Both the position numbers and the translations under genes were made by a program. A stretch of 9,231 nt of DNA from Lachnospiraceae bacterium (lineage in GTDB: Bacteria > Bacillota > Clostridia > Lachnospirales > Lachnospiraceae). The stretch's first letter is position 1, and the number at the start of each line of letters is the position of its first letter. Where the stretch lies: NCBI GenBank assembly GCA_020860745.1, contig JAJBTR010000309.1, forward strand, positions 1 to 9,231, written 5' to 3'. Under the pieces are notes generated by a model, which saw only the letters and a program-made list of their open reading frames with translations, ran no database searches and was not told the origin of the DNA. Below, piece by piece: positions 1-6,018 of the stretch.

Positions 1-156
1 CTTTAAAAGCAGCGCAATCATGTTGATGACCAGCGTTTGTGCGGTGATCGGGACGGCTGAAAACGGAAGCTGGATGCTCAGGTAGGAGGAAACGCACAGC
101 AGCGCCGCCAGCAGAGCCAGGGTGGTAAGTTCCTGGGTGGTAAATTTCTGTTTCAT
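1..156 (-). CDS. bioY: BioY-family biotin transporter substrate-binding subunit (N-terminal 52 residues, cut by window edge)
   Basis: Read on the minus strand from the ATG at 156-154, the frame is open to the window edge (52 codons). The peptide starts MKQKFTTQEL, then has a hydrophobic first membrane segment (about residues 11-30), then PFSAVPITAQTLVINM. That last stretch is the hallmark BioY N-terminus (usually PFSPVPITLQTL). BioY is the membrane S-component that binds biotin, alone or with an ECF energy-coupling module. A ribosome site (AAAGAGGT on the minus strand, about 161-168) lies 6-7 bases before the ATG. The gene sits behind a promoter that overlaps a BirA-like operator (310-343), which independently supports the call. 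The C-terminal three quarters lie outside the window. It is transcribed away from the catabolic operon and is unlikely to belong to it. Confidence 0.88.
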   Translation of the reverse strand, partial: MKQKFTTQELTTLALLAALLCVSSYLSIQLPFSAVPITAQTLVINMIALLLK

Positions 157-287
157 GTTGATACCTCTTTTATTATTATTCTATGCTTCCGGAGTGGAAG
201 AGATGTGGAAAAATAATATACTCAGGTTGTGAAAAACAGAAGCATTTTCCGTGATCATTCCTGAGGTATTATCTGTCCGCGGTAACC

Positions 288-316
288 AGTATAATGAAAC
301 CCATCCGAAATGTCAA
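288..316 (-). promoter_or_regulatory. Sigma-70/SigA-type promoter for bioY
   Basis: On the minus strand there is a perfect -35 box TTGACA (316-311), a 17-base spacer and a -10 box TATACT (293-288, 5 of 6 consensus). Transcription would start near 281, giving a bioY leader of about 125 bases. The -35 box lies inside the left half of the BirA-like operator, so repressor binding would block polymerase. Confidence 0.8.
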
Positions 317-343
317 CCTAGAATTAGGAAATAAGGTTAACTT
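310..343. promoter_or_regulatory. BirA-type biotin operator
   Basis: The half-sites ATGTCAACC (310-318) and GGTTAACTT (335-343) form an inverted repeat separated by 16 bases. This matches the known bacterial BirA operator form, roughly wTGTwAACC-N14-16-GGTTwACAw. It overlaps the -35 box of the bioY promoter, as expected for biotin-dependent repression by a bifunctional BirA. It lies about 115 bases upstream of the ribosome site of the divergent MFS gene and might also influence it, but nothing shows that directly. Confidence 0.75.
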
Positions 344-442
344 TTGCAGGCGGGAAGATTTCAGACACTTTAAGATATTAAAGCACCTTCTTTTTCAGGA
401 TTATGTTAATATAACTCAAATGAAAAACGAAATCTTGTAATC

Positions 443-461
443 AGGAGGAATAGACAACATG
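443..461 (+). promoter_or_regulatory. Ribosome site and natural ATG of the first MFS gene, out of frame with its body
   Basis: AGGAGGAA (443-450) is followed 8 bases later by ATG (459-461). The frame opened by this ATG reads MGKNKKKNCGVKILLLSYF and stops at TGA 516-518. The MFS body is in the -1 frame relative to it. The site is strong, while the TTG at 482 has no ribosome site at a usable distance. This decides that the original start was 459 and that one base is missing, or that the ribosome or polymerase slips on the A-runs between 464 and 481. Confidence 0.75.
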
Positions 462-481
462 GGAAAAAACAAAAAGAAAAA

Positions 482-1669
482 TTGTGGAGTAAAGATTTTG
501 CTATTATCATATTTTTGAATTTTTCTGCTTTTCTGACGCATCTGATGATTTTATCCACATTTCCGTTCTTTGTCAATTATCTGGGATACTCAGAGACTGT
601 TTCGGGACTGTGCGCCACCTTTTTCTCGGTTGTTGCGGTGGTCTCAAGGGCATTGATCGGCTGGATGCTGGACCGAGGCAGAAGGAGGCTGATTCTTCTG
701 GTGGGTGTCATCGGCATGGCGGCTCTGCCAATGGGATATCTTCTCGTTTATACGACACTTGTTTCCATTGTGCTCACTGTAATTCTCCGCATGCTCCATG
801 CGGTGGCGTTTGCCAGCACGAATACCTCCGCCGCGACGATTGCTACGGATTCCATTCCGAAAACGCGGTTTGCAGAGGGTATGGGAATGTACGGAATGTC
901 GACGGCGCTGGCGACGGCATGCGCCCCTGCGATCGGGGAAGCGCTGATGAATCTGGGCTTCCCGGTTCTGTATGGCGCCACGACGGTTATCATGGCAGTT
1001 GGCCTGGTATTGTTTTTCGTGATGAAGACGCCGCATATCGAGATGACGAAAAAGAAATTTTCGCTCAGAGATCTGGTGAATCGTGACGCGGTTCCCGCGT
1101 CGCTCACGGCGCTGGTTTACGTGATGGCGTATGGGGCCCAGGAGGGATACATACTGAAATTTGCTTCCGTCAGCGATAAAATTACGCTGAGCGGCGGTGT
1201 CTATTTTATGTTTATGGCGGCCATGCTTCTGCTGACCAGGGTCAGCCTGGGAAAAGTGACGGACCGGAAGGGAGAAGCAGTTTTTGTCTACACCTGTTTT
1301 CCGCTCATGACGGCGGCGCTGCTGCTCCTGGCTTTGGTTCCCGGAAACATTACTTTCCTGATAGCCGCTGTGTTTTCCGGCTTTTCTTTCGGCTGTATCG
1401 AGCCGTCCATGCAGGCGATGGCGGTAAGCCTTGCCCCGCCCGAGAGGAGGGGCTCCGCAAATTCCACATTCCTCTGCTGCTTTGACATCGGGATCGGAAT
1501 CGGTACAGGGCTCGCCGGAGTGCTGATTGATCAGATCGGATATTACGCGATGTTTGGGGTCACCTCCATATCCTGCATGACTGCGCTGGTTATTTATCTC
1601 TGCATAGGACGCAGACATCCGTCGTCTATTACATGGCAGATTCAGCACCCGTCCGGTGATAAACACTGA
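482..1669 (+). CDS. MFS transporter, 12-TM, with probable -1 frameshift at its N-terminus
   Basis: Major facilitator superfamily permease of the inner membrane. The frame gives 395 residues with about 12 hydrophobic segments in two halves separated by a charged central loop (about 183-203, EMTKKKFSLRD). The MFS loop 2-3 motif appears in the first half as GWMLDRGRRRL (60-70) and in degenerate form in the second half as GKVTDRKG (257-264). The length fits a small-molecule permease. The annotated start is a TTG without a ribosome site. The ATG at 459 has an excellent one and would add the basic leader MGKNKKK if one A were restored in the A-runs. The gene has its own terminator (1733-1768), so it is a separate unit from the catabolic operon, though its position suggests it may serve that pathway. 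Substrate unknown; drug/proton antiport or uptake of an organic acid are both possible. The body shows no further lesion. Confidence 0.85.
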   Translation: MWSKDFAIIIFLNFSAFLTHLMILSTFPFFVNYLGYSETVSGLCATFFSVVAVVSRALIGWMLDRGRRRLILLVGVIGMAALPMGYLLVYTTLVSIVLTVILRMLHAVAFASTNTSAATIATDSIPKTRFAEGMGMYGMSTALATACAPAIGEALMNLGFPVLYGATTVIMAVGLVLFFVMKTPHIEMTKKKFSLRDLVNRDAVPASLTALVYVMAYGAQEGYILKFASVSDKITLSGGVYFMFMAAMLLLTRVSLGKVTDRKGEAVFVYTCFPLMTAALLLLALVPGNITFLIAAVFSGFSFGCIEPSMQAMAVSLAPPERRGSANSTFLCCFDIGIGIGTGLAGVLIDQIGYYAMFGVTSISCMTALVIYLCIGRRHPSSITWQIQHPSGDKH

Positions 1670-1732
1670 TCGTATAAGCTTTTAAGCGACTGATTTGAAT
1701 CATGATAAAAATTTCAGATTTATCGAGAAAGG

Positions 1733-1768
1733 CCGGGCTGTTGGTATCAGACAACAGCCCGGTTTTTT
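1733..1768 (+). terminator. Intrinsic terminator after the first MFS gene
   Basis: A perfect 11-bp stem, CCGGGCTGTTG (1733-1743) with CAACAGCCCGG (1752-1762), encloses an 8-base loop and is followed directly by six T (1763-1768). It separates the MFS gene from the downstream operon. Confidence 0.95.
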
Positions 1769-1846
1769 CGTACAGCAGATTTTAATAAAAGTAAAGAATC
1801 TCCCCTCTATTCCAAAATTCATCTCCTGTTGGACTTTTCGTGAAAA

Positions 1847-1855
1847 TGCTATCAT
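1847..1855 (+). promoter_or_regulatory. Candidate extended -10 promoter of the catabolic operon
   Basis: TGC TATCAT (1847-1855) is an extended -10 element with a -10 hexamer matching 5 of 6 consensus bases. Only a poor -35 (TTGGAC, 1829-1834, 15-base spacing) is present, which is usual for extended -10 promoters or activated promoters. Transcription would start near 1862, about 60 bases before the thiolase ATG. It lies between the upstream terminator and the first operon gene, where the promoter must be. Confidence 0.45.
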
Positions 1856-1868
1856 TAATGAAACAAAA

Positions 1869-1890
1869 GACTGTTGTTTAAAAATCAGTC
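1869..1890. promoter_or_regulatory. 22-bp imperfect palindrome, candidate operator
   Basis: GACTG-N3-TTTAAA-N3-CAGTC (1869-1890) is symmetric at 16 of 22 positions and lies just downstream of the candidate operon promoter, in the expected place for a repressor site. I do not recognise it as the site of a named regulator family. Confidence 0.4.
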
Positions 1891-1921
1891 AAAAAATAAA
1901 TAAGAAAGAGAGTGAACAAAC

Positions 1922-3094
1922 ATGAGAGAAGCTGCTATCGTTTCCGCAGTACGTCTCCCGGTAGGACGGGTTGGCGGAGCATTGAAGGATTTTCGCCCTG
2001 CAAAGCGGGGCGGACTGGTTGTAAAAGAGGCGGGGAAACGCGCAAACATTGATCCGGCGAGCATTGATGAAGTGATTTTCTGTTCCTGAGAGAACGATGA
2101 TCTGAAAATTTCCGGGCGTATTGTACAGTTGGAGGCCGGACTTCCCTATACTATTCCGGCCTATCAGATTCAGAGAGGCTGCGCCTCTTCGCTGACCGCA
2201 CTCTGGGACGGCGTTATGATGATTCAGACAGGATTTGCCGATACTATCGTAGCCGGAGGTACCGAATCCACTACGTTCGCTCCCTATCTGATGAATAAAC
2301 CGAAACGCGCTTATGCGCAGGCGCCGATGACTTGGGCGGAGCCGATTTTCTCCCCGAAAGAGCCCTACGGAAACCTGCCGAACGGAATGACAGCCGAAGA
2401 GATTGGCCGCCGTTTTGGAATCACACGGGAAGAGTGCGACGCTGTCGCGGTGGAGAGCCACAGAAAAGGCTCTGTTGCTTATCAGAATCATGTTTTTGAC
2501 AGCCAGATTCTGCCGGTTGAAGTTCCCCAGAAAAACGGATCTGTAAAAGTGTTTGACAGAGACGAGCCGCTTCGCGACGACTGCAGCATGGAGTCTCTGG
2601 CTAAGCTTCGTCCTTCTTTCAAGAAGGATGGTATCTGCACCGCCGGAAACAGTTCTCCGCTTGTTGACGGAGCTTCCTGTGTTATTGTGATGGAGCGCAA
2701 AAAGGCGGAGAGCCTCGGATTAGATATCCTCGCAATCTTTAAGGATTTTGCCGATGCCGGCTGCGAACCTGCCATTATGGGCGAGGGTCCGGTTCATGCC
2801 TGCAGAAAGCTGCTTAAGAAGACCGGCCTGACATGGGATGATATCGACATGATCGAGCTGAACGAGGCGTTTGCCGCCCAGTCCATCCACTGCGTGCGCG
2901 AGCTGAATATTCCGGTAGAGAAGCTGAATGTCAACGGCGGAGCGATCGCACTGGGACATCCTTTTGCAGCCACCGGAACAATCCTTGTGACCAAGATGGT
3001 GCATGAGATGCGCAGGACGGATGCCAAACGCGGCGTTGTGACCTTCTGTGTAGGAGGCGGAATCGGCGTAGCAGCATTGTTTGAGAAACCCTGA
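1922..3094 (+). CDS. Acetyl-CoA acetyltransferase (thiolase) with an in-frame TGA at codon 56
   Basis: Degradative/biosynthetic thiolase, interconverting acetoacetyl-CoA + CoA and two acetyl-CoA. Counting the TGA, the frame has 390 codons, the normal family length. The catalytic residues are all present: nucleophile Cys87 (RGCASS), Asn314 (NEAF), His346 (GGAIALGHP) and Cys376 (CVGGGIG). These are the Zoogloea thiolase positions 89/316/348/378 shifted by exactly two, so no insertion or deletion has accumulated. The start ATG 1922 follows AAGAAAGAGAGTG, and the N-terminus ([14 protein letters not shown]) is typical. Codon 56 (2087-2089) is TGA, in CS-stop-ENDD, where relatives have a GN-[C/L/V] loop; this loop is not catalytic. 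No ribosome site serves a restart; the first downstream in-frame candidate is TTG 2129, which would lose 69 residues. It could be a fresh nonsense mutation, a base error, or a recoded (selenocysteine) codon. First gene of the operon; expected to split acetoacetyl-CoA made by the next enzyme. Confidence 0.85.
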
Positions 3095-3130
3095 TTGAAA
3101 TAAATTTACAATGAAAGGAGTATGTTTATT

Positions 3131-3946
3131 ATGAAGACAATTATTACAGCTGCGCTGACCGGCGCAGTGACACCGAAAAAGAAAAACCCGGCATTACCGA
3201 TTACGCCGCAGGAGATCGCAGAAGATGGTATCCGCTGCTGGAAGGCCGGTGCATCCGTGCTGCATCTGCATATGCGTGACGACGAAGGCCACGGTACCAT
3301 GGACGCGGCAAAATTCCGTGAGACAGTACATATTCTGAGAAACTCCTGTGATGCAGTGCTGAATCTGACCACCTCCGGTGAGCTGGGCGTTACAGACGAG
3401 CGCAGAATGGAGCATGTCCTGGAACTGAAACCGGAAATGGCTACGTTTGACGCGGGTACCATCAATACCGGGGACGGCATTTTCGAGAACAGCATTCCTT
3501 TCCTGACAAAGCGCGGCACAGTATTAAATGAAAATAATATCAAGCCCGAAGTCGAGATTATGGATATGGGAATGATCAACACTTCCAAATATTTTCTGAA
3601 AAAGGGCATCCTGAAAGCCCCGATCCACTATCAGTTCGTGCTGAGCTTTGGTTTCAGCGGTGCTCCGGCTACACCGGACAACCTTTGCTATATGCGCAGC
3701 CAGCTTCCGGAAGGATCTACATGGTCTGCGTTTGGCGTTGGCAGCGGTCATCTCCCCATTTTATATACCGCGCTGGCGCTTGGCGGAAATGTCCGGGTAG
3801 GCCTTGAGGATAATATTTACTATGCGCCGGGTCAGCTTGCAACCAATGAGATGCTCGTATCCCGTGCGGCGCGTGTAATTAAAGAATATGGCAACGAGGT
3901 CGCGACACCGGCGGATGCACGCGAAATTCTTGGTCTTGGGAAGTAG
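3131..3946 (+). CDS. BKACE/DUF849 beta-keto acid cleavage enzyme, candidate triacetate acetoacetate-lyase
   Basis: TIM-barrel, Zn-dependent BKACE enzyme: a beta-keto acid plus acetyl-CoA gives acetoacetate plus a new acyl-CoA. Seen in the 271-residue product: N-terminus TIITAALTGA, metal pair His45-x-His47 (HLHMRD), NLTTSGE (78-84), PEMATFDAGT (101-110, Thr105) and VRVGLEDN with Arg222, Glu226 (third metal ligand) and Asp227. These match the Kce (3-keto-5-aminohexanoate cleavage enzyme) residues His46, His48, Thr106, Arg226, Glu230 and Asp231. Glu14 of Kce is Val13 here, so the substrate probably differs from the amino-acid-derived one. The start at 3131 is preferred over the in-frame ATG 3122 because AAAGGAG (3114-3120) is 10 bases from 3131 but only one from 3122. 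Placed between a thiolase and a 3-hydroxyacid dehydrogenase, a 3,5-dioxohexanoate (triacetate) substrate giving acetoacetate and acetoacetyl-CoA fits best. Family certain, substrate inferred. Confidence 0.88.
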   Translation: MKTIITAALTGAVTPKKKNPALPITPQEIAEDGIRCWKAGASVLHLHMRDDEGHGTMDAAKFRETVHILRNSCDAVLNLTTSGELGVTDERRMEHVLELKPEMATFDAGTINTGDGIFENSIPFLTKRGTVLNENNIKPEVEIMDMGMINTSKYFLKKGILKAPIHYQFVLSFGFSGAPATPDNLCYMRSQLPEGSTWSAFGVGSGHLPILYTALALGGNVRVGLEDNIYYAPGQLATNEMLVSRAARVIKEYGNEVATPADAREILGLGK

Positions 3947-3958
3947 GAGGAATCTCGA

Positions 3959-4918
3959 ATGTCAGAGAAAAAAATAGCGTTTATCGGAGCCGGCCTGATC
4001 GGAAGCGGCCTTGCGCTGAACTGCATCACCCATGGAATTCCGGTTTCCCTGCAGACGCGCAGCAAAGTAGACCTGTGCAGATCCCGTATGGAGAACGGAT
4101 TGCAGTTTTTTATCGATAAAAAGATTATCAGCGAGGAGGAGGCCGAAAAAGCCAGAGGGCTTTATACCATTACCACATCGATCGAGGAAGCTCTGCAGGA
4201 TGTTTTCATGGTGCAGGAATCCGGTCCGGACAGTGTGGAGCTGAAGCATAACCTGGTGGCGGAAATTGAAAAATATGTGGCGGATGATGTCATCATCGCC
4301 TCCAGCACCTCCAGCCGTTCTATTACGGAAGTTTTTGAGAAGGCGGCGCATCCGGAGCGTTGTATGGGCGGGCATCCCTATAACCCCTCCTATCTGATTC
4401 CGCTGGTGGAAATCACCAAGGGAGAGAAGACCGGCGATGCTTATGTGGCAAAGGCAAAGGAAATCTATGAGAAAATGGGTAAGACGCCTGTTGTCCTGAA
4501 CAAGGAGTCGATCGGTTTTATCGCGAACCGCTACCAGAGCGCAATCCATCGCGAGGCGGTGGATCTCGTAGAAAACGGAGTCTGCTCGGTTGAGGATGCG
4601 GACAAAGCCCTGATGTACGGCGTCGGTCTGCGCTGGAGCGTTGTAGGACAGTTTTTAAGTCTTCATCTGGGCGTTGCACCGGAGGGAATCGGCAGTTTCA
4701 ATGAAAAATTTCATGTGGATGTGACCCAGCCGGATTACCGTCTGAGCCATATGCCCACGTGGACGACTTTCCCCGCACAGTGGTGCGAGCACGCGCAGGC
4801 CGGACTGGAGGAAGCGATCGCGAACCGTCCGGAAGAAACAGGCAGAGATATCGCATCAATTGAAAAGTGGCGTGACGACATGCTGGTCGAGACTCTGCGG
4901 CTGCATGACATGCTGTAA
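3959..4918 (+). CDS. 3-hydroxyacid dehydrogenase of the 3-hydroxyacyl-CoA/L-carnitine dehydrogenase family, candidate 3-hydroxy-5-oxohexanoate dehydrogenase
   Basis: Cytosolic NAD(P)-dependent dehydrogenase oxidising a 3-hydroxyacid to the 3-keto acid. The 319-residue product has a Rossmann GxGxxG (Gly10, Gly12, Gly15). It also has the family's catalytic set Ser118 (SSTSS), His139 (GHPYNP), Glu151 (PLVEI) and Asn190 (IANR). The later segment YGVGLRWSVVG (220-230) is the GxGLRW signature of L-carnitine dehydrogenase and lambda-crystallin-type enzymes, which act on free acids rather than CoA esters. That matches a following BKACE step, which also takes a free keto acid. The residue ending beta-strand 2, normally Asp in NAD enzymes, is Thr33 followed by Arg34, which points to NADP. 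The ATG lies 12 bases after the previous stop, and the ribosome site GGAGG overlaps the end of the BKACE gene, indicating translational coupling. Substrate inferred from context; carnitine or 3-hydroxybutyrate are alternatives. Confidence 0.85.
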   Translation: MSEKKIAFIGAGLIGSGLALNCITHGIPVSLQTRSKVDLCRSRMENGLQFFIDKKIISEEEAEKARGLYTITTSIEEALQDVFMVQESGPDSVELKHNLVAEIEKYVADDVIIASSTSSRSITEVFEKAAHPERCMGGHPYNPSYLIPLVEITKGEKTGDAYVAKAKEIYEKMGKTPVVLNKESIGFIANRYQSAIHREAVDLVENGVCSVEDADKALMYGVGLRWSVVGQFLSLHLGVAPEGIGSFNEKFHVDVTQPDYRLSHMPTWTTFPAQWCEHAQAGLEEAIANRPEETGRDIASIEKWRDDMLVETLRLHDML

Positions 4919-4935
4919 TTCAGGAAGGAGTTTTT

Positions 4936-5994
4936 ATGCTTACGCTTGTATTAAACCCCGGATCCACTTCCACGAAAGTGGCAATTTACGAGGATAAAAA
5001 TGAGCTTTGCCGCAAAACCATTTCGCATTCCAAGGAAGAGCTGGCTGTTTTTCCCGATATCATGGATCAGTTCGAGTTCCGGTATAAGCTGGTGCTTGAA
5101 TTCATGGAAGCAGAGGGATATACCATTGACCGACTGGACTGCGTGATTTCCCGCGGCGGCTCTCCGCCCAATGTCAATTCGGGCGCAACTGTAGTGGATG
5201 AAAATCTGGTGACTGCCTTAAAGGAGCGTCCGAAGGATCGCCATCCCGCAGGAATAGGCCCGGTCATTGCCTATGATATTTCGCAAAAGTGCGGAATTCC
5301 GGCTTATATTTATGATCCTGTATCGGCTGACGAGTTGAATCCGCTGGCACGTCTCTTTGGCGTCAAGGGCATTGAACATGACAGTATGTGCCACGTGTTA
5401 AATACCAGGGCAATGTCTATCGCCCAGGCGAAAGAGATGGGAAAAACGCTGGAGGAGGTCAATTTTGTAGTGGCTCACTTCGGCGGGGGAAATTCCGTAG
5501 CGCTGTGGGAACACGGTAAATTAAGCGATGTGATCGCCGGAGATGCCGGTACCTTTTCCTCTGAACGGTGCGGCCCGATCCGGTCTGAGCGGCTGCTTGA
5601 ACTGAGCAGCCAGTACGATGCGAAGACCATTCGCGGCTGGTTCCACGGCAAAGGCGGTATGGTATCGCTTCTTGGCACAAATGACTTACGGGAAGTAGAA
5701 AAAATGATCGTCGCAGGTGATGAATATGCCCTGCTTTGTCAGCAGGCTATGGCTTATCAGCTGTCCCGCTGCATCGCTTATCTGTTCCCTCCGGTGAAGG
5801 GTGCTGTCGATGGCATCATTCTGACCGGCGGAGGAGCTTTCTGGGAGCGTCTTGTCAATGATATAAAAGAGCGTCTTGCCTATCTGAACGTGCCGGTTTT
5901 TGTGCGGCCGGGTGAGAATGAGATGCAGTCACTGGCAGAGGGTGCTTACCGGCTTATGACCGGAGAAGAAAAGGCTCAGATCTATGAGGGATAA
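4936..5994 (+). CDS. buk: Butyrate kinase-family acyl kinase (divergent)
   Basis: ASKHA-fold kinase converting an acyl phosphate and ADP to the acid and ATP. The length of 352 residues is close to the usual ~355. Recognisable blocks: NPGSTSTK (7-14, phosphate-binding), SRGG (72-75), DPVSADEL (127-134), VAHFGGGNSV (179-188, usually HLGGGISV), GTND (247-250) and ILTGGGAF (295-302). Departures from the family norm include RPKDRHPAGIGP (98-109), where butyrate kinases usually have a GEHASNLG-type stretch, and GTFSSERCGPI (205-215) for GPFSPERSG. The acyl pocket may therefore be altered. ATG 4936 follows AGGAAGGAG 5-6 bases upstream; the gap to the previous stop is 17 bases. With the next gene it forms the standard CoA ester to acyl phosphate to ATP module. 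Its substrate here may be acetyl, acetoacetyl or butyryl phosphate. Confidence 0.9.
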   Translation: MLTLVLNPGSTSTKVAIYEDKNELCRKTISHSKEELAVFPDIMDQFEFRYKLVLEFMEAEGYTIDRLDCVISRGGSPPNVNSGATVVDENLVTALKERPKDRHPAGIGPVIAYDISQKCGIPAYIYDPVSADELNPLARLFGVKGIEHDSMCHVLNTRAMSIAQAKEMGKTLEEVNFVVAHFGGGNSVALWEHGKLSDVIAGDAGTFSSERCGPIRSERLLELSSQYDAKTIRGWFHGKGGMVSLLGTNDLREVEKMIVAGDEYALLCQQAMAYQLSRCIAYLFPPVKGAVDGIILTGGGAFWERLVNDIKERLAYLNVPVFVRPGENEMQSLAEGAYRLMTGEEKAQIYEG

Positions 5995-6018
5995 TATTCT
6001 CAGGGAAAGGAGACCGAA

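Larger units (their letters stand above)
157..458. other. Divergent intergenic region between bioY and the first MFS gene
   Basis: About 300 non-coding bases. The left half is the bioY leader: AT-rich, with CTCAGG/CCTGAG segments that could pair on the minus-strand RNA (about 216-221 with 262-267). The centre holds the bioY promoter and BirA-like operator. The right part (344-440) must hold the promoter of the MFS gene. The only candidate I see is a weak extended -10 (TGT TAATAT, 404-412) without a convincing -35. No RNA gene or small open frame was recognised. Confidence 0.6.

Noticed and set aside
369..415. Promoter elements before the first MFS gene (TAAGAT 371-376, TATAAC 410-415)
   Set aside because: The hexamers are partial matches without a -35 box at proper spacing; too weak to call.
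644..1666. Long minus-strand open frame under the first MFS gene (340 codons)
   Set aside because: It is an antisense shadow, rich in Arg/His/Gln with no recognisable domain and no ribosome site; the + frame is a clear membrane protein.
1695..1925. Possible 76-residue open frame between the first MFS gene and the thiolase
   Set aside because: It runs straight through the terminator stem, has no convincing ribosome site and overlaps the thiolase start; its composition is unlike a protein.
1922..3094. Alternative genetic code reading TGA as Trp
   Set aside because: Both MFS genes and the thiolase itself end in TGA, and Trp is written TGG throughout the window.
3131..3946. Lysine fermentation Kce
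   Set aside because: None of the lysine-pathway neighbours (aminomutases, 3,5-diaminohexanoate dehydrogenase, 3-aminobutyryl-CoA ammonia-lyase) is present, and Kce Glu14 is Val here.
3131..4918. L-carnitine degradation (carnitine dehydrogenase plus BKACE)
   Set aside because: The pair would fit, but the OCH-like hydrolase, thiolase and kinase/acyltransferase are not explained, and no betaine/carnitine transporter or thioesterase is present. Kept only as an alternative.
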